A DNA stretch of 64,000 nt from Otatea glauca (taxonomy: Eukaryota > Streptophyta > Magnoliopsida > Poales > Poaceae), in assembly GCA_036346275.1 (NCBI GenBank), contig JAYEVK010000246.1:124001-188000 (forward strand). Reading direction: 5' to 3'. The translations under genes were made by a program, and so were the position numbers. The notes beneath the pieces were generated by a model, which saw only the letters and a list, made by a program, of their open reading frames with translations, had not been told where the DNA came from and ran no database searches. Positions within the stretch are counted from its first letter, which is position 1. Each line of letters opens with the position of its first letter. Positions 32,636 through 43,518 of this stretch are shown piece after piece.

Positions 32636-33076
32636 GACCTTAAAGTTGAGCTACAATATTTTTAATTTTTTTTTAGCTTTTTTTCTTCGAAAGAATTTTG
32701 CTACTCTGCTAAAATTGAGGTATCGTCCACGGCAACATGCAAGGTTTTAATCTAGTAACTCTATAATGTTGGGGAGATATGGGCTGCCTACCCGCCCAGC
32801 GCTACGCACCCCCTAAATGCTGTAGTTTCTAAAGTGCAAAGCTACAGCGTTTTTTATTTTTTGTTTTAAAAAATTTGAAATTTCCCCCCACTCTATTACA
32901 GTATTTTTGTGTTTCTATTTTTTTTAAAAAATGATTTTTTTAAGGAAAACAATTCCCTCTCTCTTAATATTGAGCTACAATATTATTTTTTTAGTTTTTT
33001 TACCTTCAAAAGAATTTCTCTCTCTCCCTAAAATTTAGGTATCATCCAGGGCAACACGCGGGGTTTTAATCTAGTT
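32636..33076. repeat. Direct repeats ending GGTTTTAATCTAGT, candidate Helitron-type 3' ends
   Basis: Two related segments, about 32642-32756 and 32968-33076, share TTGAGCTACAATATT, a T-rich tract, TCGAAAGAATTT/TCAAAAGAATTT, AGGTATC(G/A)TCCA, GGCAACA and GGTTTTAATCTAGT. Helitrons end in CTAG(T) after a small hairpin, which would fit, but I cannot define a 5' TC end or rolling-circle protein. Confidence 0.35.
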
Positions 33077-33435
33077 TTAGAGAGGAAAAGAGAATTACAA
33101 ACACAAACACATATCTAGAATGACACATGGATTGTTCGACGTCAAATACTCAAATATCATACGTTCGGCATCGGCCGGCGCCTTGTGTACACGTCTTTAG
33201 GCCCGCTATGAAGTCGAAGAGTATTATACGTTTGTGTCTGTTGATAGGGCAATGGCGATGTAGCTGCTCACTTATGTGCCAAATAGGCCTCTGGCGCACT
33301 GGTTGATCGATAGGGCACTGGAGCTCATGCTGGCTTTGGTATTCATCACGATTAACGTAATATCCTGATGAATAAAATTTAAGCTTGTCATTAAGTCTGA
33401 GAAAAAAATGAAGCTAGCATATGTTCAACTTATAT
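33077..33435. other. Intergenic DNA
   Basis: No gene or element boundary recognised. Confidence 0.4.
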
Positions 33436-33673
33436 TTCCTTCGATCACAAATAGTTGTTATTTTGGATATCGACATGATCTTCAAAAACATAGCTTTCAC
33501 CACTAATTTCTATTGTACTATATTTATAAAACACAATAAATTATAATATTATGAAAATACTTTTCGAGACAAATCCACACATAATCCTCATATATCCAAT
33601 TTAATTATTTAAAAAATATCAGCAGTCGAAGTTTTGAAAGTTTTTCTAAACCTATATCCAAAATGACAAAACT
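33436..33673. mobile_element. Stowaway-like MITE
   Basis: Starts CCTTCGATCACAAATAGTTG and ends near TATATCCAAAATGAC. The interior motifs (TTTATAAAACACAATAAATT, ATTATGAAAATACTTTTCGA, TATCCAATTTAATTATTTAAA) match the copies at 42170 (reverse), 62232 and 63630 (reverse). The right end is eroded. Confidence 0.65.
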
Positions 33674-33938
33674 AAAGTCAAGAGAAGTCACCTAGAAAGC
33701 ATGGGGTTAGACTCCCCAGTCTGGGAAACTGCTCCATGCACCCAATTGCACAAAGTTGTATGGCAGGGCATCCATCATAGTTTAGTGATTACTAGATGGG
33801 TTTACGCACTATGCCGGACGGGATACTCGGATTTTTGGACCTACAGAGGCTTTTGTGTAAAATCGTGTAGGGTCTCTTCGTAAATTTCCAGGACCCCGAG
33901 GGATCGTGTGCAAAATTACTAGGGCATAGGACCTCCTC

Positions 33939-34156
33939 GTAATTTCTCGAAACCCAGAGAGCTCTGTGTAGAACCACATAAGACCTCTTCGCAAATTCCC
34001 AAAACATAGGGGGCTTTACGTAAAAAGATCCGAGGAATGACGCGGATGTAATTTCTCGAAACCCAGAGAGCTCTGTGTAGAACCACATAAGACCTCTTCG
34101 CAAATTCCCAAAACATGGGGGGCTTTACGTAAAAAGATCCGAGGAATGACGCGGAC
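33939..34156. repeat. Exact-looking tandem duplication, 109-bp unit, two copies
   Basis: The unit GTAATTTCTCGAAACCCAGA ... GGAATGACGCGGA(T/C) occurs at 33939-34047 and 34048-34156 with only single-base differences (for example ATAGGGGG against ATGGGGGG). GTAATT starts a third unit at 34157 that stops at once. The upstream part (33830-33938) is a more diverged relative, so the array may once have been longer. Confidence 0.85.
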
Positions 34157-34613
34157 GTAATTCAGAATTTGCGAGGGACTTTTCATAAAACACGCCGCGA
34201 CAGGTGGACACGGTCGTTGGTCTCCATTCCATCAGCTTTAGATAAGTAATAGATAGATTTGCACAATGCTCGTTAATGATATGATACAGCTTTCCTATCA
34301 TGTGTGTGGTGTAGCGTGTGTTCTCCCTATACTTGCTAAAAAAAGATCTTTCATTTGTTAGGTTATGCGAATGGAAAGCCAAAATACATCTAATTCAACA
34401 TCACCACTAACTTGCCAATAAGATAATTGTAGCTTGACGCGCACAATCCAGAAAAGTCTCATTGCAAGGATCAATCGATCTTGAAAATCAAATCAACAAA
34501 AGTGGCAGTTAAACTCTTTCTTTTTTAAGATGGAACACTGAACTCTTTCTTTTTTAAGATGGAACAGTGAGATTCCATTAAACCGAGGGCGCAACAGAAT
34601 CGCTGGCCACCAA
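34157..34613. other. Intergenic DNA left of the copia element
   Basis: No gene. Contains a short duplication of GAACTCTTTCTTTTTTAAGATGG (fragments at about 34513 and 34548). The following bases 34614-34618 (GTTGA) are the copia target duplication. Confidence 0.4.
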
Positions 34614-34618
34614 GTTGA

Positions 34619-34844
34619 TGTTGGGAAACCCTCGTGGCCCATGGAAAGCCCACGTTGGTCCCTTAGCCGAAACCCTAGGTGAGCGCTATAAAAGGAGGAG
34701 GGGGGTCACCCCCTATGTACAAGCAATCAGAAATTAAATAAAGAATTCGCCGTCTCTCCCCATATACTTGTGTCTCTCTCTCATGCATTCTCCAATTTTA
34801 GATCTGTTCGGAACCCGGACTATTCGATGCGAGGTTCCTTAACA
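34619..34844 (+). repeat. Copia 5' LTR (226 bp)
   Basis: TGTTGGGAAACCCTCGTGGC to CGAGGTTCCTTAACA. Contains GCTATAAAAGGAGG, a TATA-box-like promoter at about 34686-34699, and AATAAAGAATTC at about 34737, poly(A)-like. Confidence 0.9.
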
Positions 34845-35159
34845 CGTTATCGCGACGAATTGCTCTACTGAGATCAGAATTGAAAAGGTGAGAAAAGGTG
34901 GGATTTCAGCGATTGAATCCAAACGCTTGTCGTTTCAATGCATACATTTATCCTACGCATCTTGTATCGTTTTCGTCACGTGGCACGAAGCCACACGGCG
35001 ATCGCTCGAAACTACGTGCCAAGAAGCTACAATGCATGCTTCTAACCTGCGCATTGGTTATTGAGTTCGTTGCGTGGCACGAAGCTACAACGACATGGAT
35101 CTACAGTTCAGTTTACTGTTCATGCAAGAAAAAAAGAGAAGAAGAAAATCGTCGTTGCC

Positions 35160-36440
35160 CGGCTTGACTCGCAGATGTCTTGCCGTTGCCTCGGCTTGCG
35201 CAGACCGGCTGGCTGCTGCGCCTCGACTTGCGTGCGCAAGACGACGCCGCCACGGGCACGCACGCGCGCGCACGCGCGCCGCTTGCCCCGTAGCGGCCGC
35301 CCGACCTCACTCGCCGCGCTTACAACCGCCGCCGAAGCCGCCCGCCGCCTGACGCCTCGGTGTGCCTCTCGGCGCGCGCCGAGGTTCGCGCGCGCCGCCG
35401 CCGCCGAGGCGATCGCCGCCGAGGCACCGCCGTCGTCGCCCGGCTCGGCCGCCGCGAGCGCCGCCACCAAAACCGATCCGTGCGCCTTGGCTTGCGCTCG
35501 CGCGAAGACGCTGGCTGCGCCGCCGGTCGAGCCCGCCGAGCATGAAGCTCGGCCTCGCGTACAGATCGCCTCGAGCTGCGTCGCCGCGTCAGCGCGTCCG
35601 CCCGACCTCGCGCCGCCGTCCGCCCCCATGCGCCGTAAGCAAGCCGCGCCGCCGCGCCGCGACCACGCCGCGATCGCTCGGCTTCGGCCGTCGGCCGCGC
35701 GACGAAGAGCGGCCGCCGCCGCGCCCACCGTGGCCTCGGTCGCCATACTCGACCGTCTGCTCGCTGCCGGCCGGCTCGCGGCCGACTCCAGCCGCAGCGT
35801 CGCTCGAAGAAGCACGCCATTGCCGGCTGCGTCCGGCAAGAAGCCCTCGTCGGTCTCGCTGTGACCGCCGCCGCCTCGGCCGTGGCGCCGCCCGGTCCGA
35901 CTTCGCGATCGATCGCCGAGCTCCGCGCGCGCGTCGCCCAAGCCACGCGGCCTCGGCGTGGTTCCTCCACCGTTGATCGGCTCGCACGTAGCCACGCCCG
36001 CGCTATTATCCGGCCGGCCACCGCCGCTCGCGGCCGGCGACGTCGCCTCGGCTTGCATCCGTCCGCCGGTTCGACCTCGCTTCGCTCGCCTGGCCGGCTC
36101 GGCCGCCGCCGCCGCCGCGCCGAGGAAGATGGCGGCGCCCGGCTCAAGCCGCAAACTCGCCGGCGCCTCCGACCGCCGCGCGCGCTAGCCGCATGGCTGC
36201 CGCTTTGTTGCCAAAGACCTTGAGCCGCGCGCACCGCCCGGCTCGCGCGCCGCCGCCTCGTGTCCGGCACTCCGGCCCCAGCGGCCGCTCCGTGTCTCGG
36301 CCTGCGGGCGCCTCGCGGCCGCTAACCCACACGAGCCCGAAGCGCTGCGATCGCGGAGGAGGCGAGAAGAAGAAGCGAGGAGCAAGAAGGTGGTGGCGCA
36401 AGCGGCGAGAGCTCTTGGCGGCTAGGGCTTGAAACCCTAG
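35160..36440 (+). other. GC-rich leader block of the copia element in place of gag
   Basis: About 1.3 kb of strongly GC- and CpG-rich sequence with open frames on both strands and in several registers. None contains gag or zinc-knuckle motifs. Sequence drops abruptly to A-rich DNA at about 36480. It may be a species-specific leader or captured GC-rich host exon; nothing identifies the source. Confidence 0.5.
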
Positions 36441-37194
36441 CCGCGGTTCTTTATGGGCCAGCAAAGCGGAAGTGGGGCCCAAAGGCCAATTGGGCCGGAA
36501 AAGAAAAAGGGAAAAAATAGAAGAAAAGAAAAAGAAAGGAGAAGAAAAAGAAAGAAAAGGTAAAGAAAAAAAAGAGAAAATTGCAGAAAAATTTGAAAAA
36601 AATTGCCAGAAAATCAAGAAGATTTGTTTTGCTCTGTTTTATTTTTTTTCTAGCCTTATTTCTCTGTCTTTTATGAATATACTTTATGAATTTGAATCCA
36701 TTGCTTTCTTTAAGAATACTGCATTGCATAGCCATTTTTTTCTGTACTTTATGCTTATTGTAACCATTTTCTATTAGATTACACGCAGTAATCTAATGTC
36801 GAAATTTTGAAATCATGAATCGTGAATCGTGAGTTTGAAGAATCGGCCTTGCAGTCGAATCGCCTCACTTGGGCATCGACGTGAAGATAGTTCTTGGGGG
36901 CAAGAAGCTCCGTGCTGCGATTGGTCTAGGGTCCTCGCAGGACGCGAAACCTACCGTCGAGCAGAACGATCAAACCGTGCACTGCCGTTTAAATGCATGA
37001 ATCGCATTTTCTTTTAGATTATGGTTATTAGCATTTTCTTTTGAATAATGAATAGTAAGCTCTAGAAGAGCATACTTCTCTCATGAATATAAATGCAATT
37101 TATTCTTTATTCCAGTATTCTTTCATCTACAAGCAATATTTGAATTATTTTGCCTCTGTTTAATTGGAATTATATTTCTTGCATCTAGAAATCG
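36441..37194. other. A-rich and AT-rich copia segment before protease
   Basis: A purine-rich tract (about 36490-36600, mostly GAAAA words) and AT-rich sequence. A short frame near 36840-37010 (ALQSNRLTW) could be a gag remnant but is too decayed to call. Confidence 0.35.
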
Positions 37195-40100
37195 TGTAGC
37201 GCCCAAATAGAAGAGATATGCATTGTTGATAGTGGCACAACAAATACCATCTTAAGAGAGTCTAAGTACTTCCAGTCGATCACGAAGAACGCTGGAAAGA
37301 TTACTACGATCGCAGGAAGCGACTCATATGTAATCGGCTCAGGAAGAGCCACTATTATATTGCCTATGGGTACAACTTTGGTAATTGAAGAAGCCCTTTT
37401 TGTACCCTGAATCAACACACACTCTCTTAAGCTTTAAAGACATCCGCGCCAATGATTTTCACGTAGAAACCAATGAAAAAAAAATGGCAAAGAATACTTG
37501 TGCATTGTGAAGCACGCGGTATGTGGAAAAATGGTATTAGAAAAATGCCCCTCATATGAATCTGGGTTGTACTACACAAATATTCATGCACCCGAAGTGT
37601 ATACTTCCTTGAAGACTGGTTTTAGAAGCTCTGAGTTTTTTTTCTTTATAGCATGGTAGATTAGGTCATCCTGGTCCTAGAATGATGAGAAATATAGTGA
37701 ACAACTCACAGGGTCATGGCATTAATGTTAAAAAATTTCCCGAATCATGAACATTTTGTGTGCCCTGCATGTGCCACCGGGAAATTAATAACTAGACCCT
37801 CTGTCATGAAAGTGCAAAGTGAAATCCCCACATTCCTGGAACGCATCCAGGGGATATTTGCGGTCCGATTCAGCCCCTGTCAGAGCCGTTTCGATACTTT
37901 ATGGTGCTCATCGATGCTTCCTCGAAATGGTCGCATGTATGCTTGTTGTCAACAAGAAACCATGCTTTTGCAAAGCTGATCTCGCAGATCATAAGAATTA
38001 AGAATGCTTTCCCTGATCATCGCGTGAAGTCCATTAGAATGGACAATACCGGAGAATTTACTTCAAAGGCATTTGATGATTATTGCACAAAGAACGGGGA
38101 TAGCGATTGAGCACTCCGCATCGCGCGTCCATACGCAGAATGGACTAGCGAAGCACTAATAAAGAGGATTAAGTTCATTGCCAGACCGCTTTTGCAGAGT
38201 TGTAACTTGCCCAACACTTGTTGGGGACACGCAGTCCTGCACGCAGCAGCCCTTATCAATTTTAGACCGTCGGCCTACAACATCCATTCTCCTATGCAGC
38301 TTGTGCACGGGATCATCCCGAAGATCTCCCATCTTAGAAAATTTGGGTGTATGGTATATGTACCTATACCAACCCCTCAGCGGACTGCAATGGGCCCTCT
38401 CCACAAGTGCGGGATATCGTTGGTTATGAGAGTGCATCCATAATCGGTATTTGGAACCCATGATTGGAGATTTGCATACTGACCGGTTCATCGATTGCAT
38501 CTTTGACGAGGATCGTTTCCGTCATTAGGGAGAAATCAACCTTTGGATGAAAAATGCCGGAAATCATATGGCATTCCTTTGGGATCCCCGCACATGACCC
38601 CGCACTAATGAAGCAAATCAAGAAGTCGAAGATAATTGATTTGCGAACTTAGCAAATGAACTACGATCATTTTGTGATCTGAAGGCGTGGTTAAGTCGCA
38701 TGTACCAGCAAGAAATGCACCGAGAGGGTGGAAATACCAAAGAAATTAGAAGGTATCCTCAACCTGTTCAGAGGCCTCAAAGAAAAGAGCGAGCAATCGG
38801 CTCCTCAAACCCAAAGTACCGGAGGCGCCCGAGAAAAGCTGGCGAGAGGACTTACCACAACCAATCACGAAAATGCCCCAAGGAAAGAAGGGAGGCAGTT
38901 GAGACTGCACTGGAAAGAAGCCAACAGAAAGGCAATTCGGACTTGAATCTCCCATGAAGGAAGCGCGGAAATAATGTGTGCGCACACATAGGCGATGAAA
39001 GCTAAAGGAACTTGCTCTGCGATAGGAAAAGCAGCGAAGAGCAAGTAGAAGTGCATGAAGCACCCCATGAAGAAATGGCCATAAACTTTGTAATAACAGA
39101 GAATCCTGAATAGAGCAACGACCAACGTTGATGCATACTCGCAAAGAAGATCGCCTCGATCATTGATCATGATCCCGAGCACGCATCTCGCAGAGTGCAA
39201 GAAAAGGCTAGATTGGGAAGAATGGAAAGGGCAATCACTGCAGAGTTAGTCTCTCCGAACAAGAGAGAGGTTTTGGGCCGTATGCGCACACCTCCCCATA
39301 TAAGCCCCTGTAGGTCACAAATGGGTCTTTGTTCGGAAGAGAAATGAAAACAACGAAGTTGTAAGGTACAAAGCAAGGCTTGTAGCTCAAGGTTTCACTC
39401 AACGTCCTGGAGTTGATTATGAAGAAACCTATTCTCCGGTCATGGGAGGAATTACCTTTAGATATTTGATCTCAATGGCAGTCAACTTGAAGTTGAGAAT
39501 GAAGCTAATGGATGTTGTCACAGCATATTTGTATGGAAACTTGGATTCGGAGATATACATGAAAGTACCGGAAGGAATTCCTATCCCGAATCAAGATGGA
39601 GCAAATAGAAACACTGCTGATGTGAAATTGGAGAAATCCTTTGTATAATTTAAGCGATCGGGAAGAATGTGGTACAATTGCTTGAGTGACTTTCTCTGCA
39701 AGAAAGGCTACACAAACAGTGAAGATTGTCCATGTGTGTTTATACAGCGATCCCCGAATGGATTCTGTATAATCTCCGTCTATGTAGATGACTTGAACAT
39801 CATTGGGACGGATGAAGAAATTGAAGAAGCATGCTCATACTTGAAGTCTGAGTTTGAAATGAAAGATTTGGGTAAAACCAAGTTTTGTTTAGGCTTGCAG
39901 CTTGAACATGTCCAAGGAGGAATCTTGGTACATCAATCAACCTACACACAGAAAGTGTTGGAAATGTTTGGATTTGAAAAAGCATATCCTGCGAAGACTC
40001 CAATGGTCGGAAGGTCACTCCAAGCAGACCTAGACCCATACTGGACCTAGAGAAGAGGGGAGGAAGTCACGGGAGCGAATTCCCATATCTGAGTGCAATT

Positions 40101-40810
40101 GGAGCGCTCATGTACCTTGCGAATAGCACTAGACCGGACATTGCGTTCGCTGTGAATTTGCTAGCTCGGTACAGTGCAGAATCCACCAAAAGGCATTGGA
40201 AAGGGATCAATGATATCTTCCGTTACCTCCAAGGAAGCAAAGACCTCGGTCTGTTCTTTAGAAGAAATAATGATTGAATTTGGTTGGCTATGCCGATGCT
40301 GGGTATTTATCAGACCCGCATACTGGCAAGTCCCAAACCGGCTATGTTTTCCTATGTGGAGGAACAGCAATTTCTTGGAAGTCGTCTAAGCAGACTCTTG
40401 TCTCGACGTCGATAAACCACTCGGAAATCATCGCTTTGTATGAAGCATCTCGTGAATGTGCATGGCTCAGAAGAATGGTTCACCACATCCAGAAGTCATG
40501 TGGTTTGAACATTGAGCAAACTCCCACAATAATTTATGAAGATAATGCAGCTTGTGTTGCCCAAGCACAGATGGGTTATGTGAAGAGTAATCTCACGAAG
40601 CATATCAACCCCAAGTTCTTCTATGCTCACGAATTGCATAAGATGAATGAGATCAAGATATTGCATACTAAGTCATATGAAAATTTTGCAGATTTATTCA
40701 CTAAATCACTCTCAGCATCTACCTTTGAAAGGTGCGTGAAAGGAATTGGGATGATGAGACTTAGAGAAGTGCAGATTTCAAGGGGAGATATTTCACATAC
40801 TCCCACATAA
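37195..40810 (+). pseudogene. Copia pol: protease, integrase, reverse transcriptase, RNase H, multiply broken
   Basis: Protease block CIVDSGTTNTILRESKYFQS (about 37214) with the DSG catalytic triplet; gag-pre-integrase region (ESGLYYTNIHAPEV, HFVCPACATGKLIT about 37740); integrase core (RMDNTGEFTSKAFDDYC about 38037); RT (YKARLVAQGFTQRPGVDYEE about 39364; LMDVVTAYLYGN; FCIISVYVDDLNIIGTDEE about 39766, with the YVDD box); RNase H (GYADAGYLSDPHTGKSQTGY about 40286; IIYEDNAACVAQAQMG; DLFTKSLSASTF) ending at TAA 40808-40810. At least ten frameshifts or stops break it, concentrated between 37410 and 39390. Retroelement polyprotein for integration and reverse transcription; this copy cannot be expressed intact. 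Confidence 0.9.
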
Positions 40811-41057
40811 ATCTCGAAGATGAATTATGAATACCCAACATGAATCTCGAAGATTAGCAATTGAAGTTGGGAGAATTGTACTCTTTTTCCTTAGCAAGTT
40901 TTTCATGAAGTTTTCTTGCATAAGGTTTTAACGAGGCAATTCGTGCAACATAGTAAGCGTATGCTATGTACTCTTTCTCCAAGTATTTTTCTCACTTTGG
41001 GTTTTTCTCGAGTTTTAATGAGGCATATGCATCTCGCGGCAAAGGACCCAAGGGGAG

Positions 41058-41280
41058 TGTTAGGAAACCCTCGTGGCCCATGGAAAGCCCACGTTGGCCC
41101 TTAGCCAAACCCTAGGTGGCGCTATAAAGGAGGAGGGGTCACCCCTATGTACAAGCAATCAGAAATTAAATAAAGAATTCGCCGTCGCTCTCCCCATATA
41201 CCTGTGTCTCTCTCTGTCTGTTCTCCAATTTTAGATCTGTTCGGGAACCCCGGACTATTCGATAGCGAGGTTCCTTAACA
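41058..41280 (+). repeat. Copia 3' LTR (223 bp)
   Basis: Aligns over its length with 34619-34844; differences are mostly single-base changes and small indels (for example TGTTAGG against TGTTGGG, shorter G and A runs). Confidence 0.9.
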
Positions 41281-41285
41281 GTTGA

Positions 41286-41713
41286 AACCAAAAACAGGGA
41301 GTCCGTTATAGTAGATCGGAACCTCATCTTGACCAAGACAAACGACCGTGCGCTGCGACTAGATTACACTGACGAGAGCAATAGGCCACACAACAGCGAA
41401 TGAAGTCCAGGCGCAACAAGCTTGTAAGTTCACAGAACGGGGCGCCAATGATGGAGAGGTCAAAAGCAATTGAGAAAATCTGGCTAACAACCGATCCCAA
41501 ACTATAGGAGTCCTATGTTGAGACTTGAGACGGAACTCCGAGTCGCCTAGGGCACCACGCGGCAGCCTAAACGCCAGTTACCAGTTAAACTCATAGATTG
41601 ACCGTAAAAAGGTTAAAACATAAGAATCGTGGTAGCATTGACTAAACAGGAACGGCCAAATAACTGGAGCAAGAGATTGCATATCTTCTCATTTCTCAAC
41701 CAGCATGCTCCAA
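41286..41713. other. Intergenic DNA
   Basis: No gene recognised; host sequence right of the copia insertion. Confidence 0.4.
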
Positions 41714-42008
41714 GGGTATGTACAACAACAGAGAAGGTTGTTGTCTATATATATTTTTTATATCATCTAAATACAAAACTAAAACATAGCTTATATATAT
41801 CATCTTAAGGTTGTCTATACGAGATTCTATAATATTTTAATTATAGCATAAAAGTGTTTGTTATAGGCAATAACTCATGCAGTAGTGTTTTATGCCGTCT
41901 ATATAGTCGTCTCTTCATAAAAATATAGCAATAATCTTTCTCCTCTATGTCGGCAAACATCTTACGTGACAAAACATACAAACAGACATGACACCATTGT
42001 ATATGCCC
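41714..42008. mobile_element. Tourist-like (PIF/Harbinger) MITE, 295 bp
   Basis: Ends GGGTATGTACAACA (41714) and CATTGTATATGCCC (ending 42008) are inverted repeats. Flanks are CAA and TAA, an altered TAA target duplication. No coding capacity. Confidence 0.7.
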
Positions 42009-42016
42009 TAACCTAA

Positions 42017-42160
42017 GGGCATGTACAATGATATGTGTCAGTTGTCTGTAAGCCTATGCTACATAGGATTTTAGGTGATGTAGAGTAAAGACAAAGATAT
42101 TGTCTACTATTTCACGGATAGTCTTATAGATGGCTTTTATATTGTGTGTACCATTGTATA
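42017..42160. mobile_element. Tourist-like MITE, truncated at the right end
   Basis: Begins GGGCATGTACAATGATATG after TAA (42014-42016) and runs to ACCATTGTATA near 42160, where the expected TGCCC end is lost. Its neighbour is the Stowaway element at 42170. Confidence 0.6.
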
Positions 42161-42169
42161 GACAATCTA

Positions 42170-42426
42170 CTTCCTTCAGTTCACAAAAAATGTCTGTTTG
42201 GGATACGTGCAGTTAAACTTTTAAAACTTTAGCTATCAATATCTTTTTAAATATTTAGATTGGATGCATGAAAACTATATGTGTAGATTCGCCACGAAAA
42301 GTACTTTCATAATATTATAATTTTATTGGATTTTTAAAATATATTACAATGAAAATTAGTGGTCAAAGTTGAGTTTTGGAGACCGTGTTGATATCCAAAA
42401 CGACAACTATTTATGACCGAATGGAG
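42170..42426. mobile_element. Stowaway MITE, 257 bp, TSD TA
   Basis: Ends CTTCCTTCAGTTCACAAA (42170) and TTTATGACCGAATGGAG (ending 42426) are flanked by TA on both sides (42168-42169, 42427-42428). Interior words (TTAGATTGGATGCATGAAAA, TTCATAATATTATAATTTTA) define the family shared with 33436, 62232 and 63630. Confidence 0.8.
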
Positions 42427-42450
42427 TATTAATTATATTGGAGGACATTA

Positions 42451-42750
42451 GAGCATATACAATAGTGTGATATGATGTAAGATTTTTGCTGACATAAAAG
42501 AGAGGGAATGAGGAGAAAGAGAGTGTAAATGTTTTTTCGTGAAGAGATGGTCATATAGACAATACAATACACCAATATATGAGTTATTATCTGTAACAAA
42601 CACTTTTTTCACACCATATCTTTTTAGATTATGCAATCCCATAGAGACAACTTTAAAATACCATTTATTGTAAAAATGATCTTTAGTTTTGTTTTTAGAT
42701 GATATTGACGAGTTTATAGACAAGAGTCGTCTCTACTATCGTACATACCC
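42451..42750. mobile_element. Tourist-like MITE, 300 bp, TSD TTA
   Basis: GAGCATATACAATAG (42451) and CTATCGTACATACCC (ending 42750) are inverted repeats flanked by TTA at 42448-42450 and 42751-42753, the PIF/Harbinger duplication. Confidence 0.8.
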
Positions 42751-42753
42751 TTA

Positions 42754-43109
42754 CAGATAATTATATAGATAATTCACTGTATAATTTACCTTTAATATTT
42801 TCAATCGATAATATAAAGATATATTACAGAAAACCGTCCTCTCCGCTGCCTGTATATTTTCTCAACCGGCATGCTCTGCCCACTGCACAGTTGGATGTAA
42901 CTAACCAAGGCATGGCCCACCTGTCAGCAGGTAAAAATCAGGTGGGCCGGGGAAAAGGCAGGCTGCCCGGTGGGTGGGTAGTAGGCAGTAGCACTAGGCA
43001 GGCAGTACGCGGAAGAAACCCGGACGCGCCGGGGAGGAAAAGGGCACCAGCACGGCGGAAGCAATCAAAACCGCGGTCCTACACCAAAGCGGAAAGAAAG
43101 CGTCGTCCG
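42754..43109. other. Putative promoter region of the OTU gene
   Basis: The sequence turns from AT-rich (42754-42840) to GC-rich (42890-43090) just before the candidate 5' UTR exon. This is a composition-based inference; no core promoter motif is certain. Confidence 0.35.
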
Positions 43110-43291
43110 CTTCTCCTTCCATTCTTCTCTTTCCACCTCCCTCTCCTCTCCACAGATAAAAACGGAGCCTTCGCCCTGCGCGTTGCTTGCCCCCAATCTG
43201 CTACCCTTGCGCGCGCCCAGTTCCGATCGATCGAAGCGCCCCCCAGCCCGGCCTCGCCTCCATTCCCCTTCTTCTTCCGCTGGTGCTGGTG
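43110..43291 (+). other. Candidate 5' UTR exon of the OTU protease gene
   Basis: CT-rich leader (TTCTCTTTCCACCTCCCTCT) followed by GC-rich sequence and a GTATGAATTT splice-donor-like site at 43292, with no long frame of its own: the look of a grass 5' UTR exon. The first coding exon of the OTU gene begins after an acceptor at 52111, so an intron of about 8.8 kb carrying two transposons would join them. Not proven; transcript data are needed. Confidence 0.4.
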
Positions 43292-43518
43292 GTATGAATT
43301 TTTCTGTTCCGTGGTTGCTTCTTGATTTGGAGATAATTTTTTCTCTCTTTTTGCTTTGGGTTTTAATTGGGGGTTTCCTTGTGCGATAGCAAGAAAAGAA
43401 AAGAAAAGATTGCTTCGGTTTCTGGTCTATGAGTACGGGATCGATTGGCGCGGGGGCCGAGGAATTGGCAGGGGATCTTGCTAATCCGTCTAATAGAATG
43501 GCTTGATATGGATCTGTT

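Larger units (their letters stand above)
34619..41280 (+). mobile_element. Ty1/copia LTR retrotransposon, 6.7 kb, TSD GTTGA, decayed
   Basis: LTRs at 34619-34844 and 41058-41280 (TG...CA) are flanked by GTTGA at 34614-34618 and 41281-41285. Directly after the left LTR comes CGTTATCGCGACGAA, a candidate primer site of the internal tRNA-Met type. AAGGGGAG (41050-41057) is the polypurine tract before the right LTR. The protease, integrase, reverse transcriptase, RNase H order (integrase before RT) makes it copia. Between left LTR and protease I see no gag motif, but a 1.3-kb GC-rich block. Pol is full of frameshifts and stops. Confidence 0.93.

Noticed and set aside
35061..36617. Frames of 200-344 codons in the GC-rich copia leader
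   Set aside because: Same composition effect; overlapping frames on both strands, Arg/Ala-rich, no gag or host domain motif.
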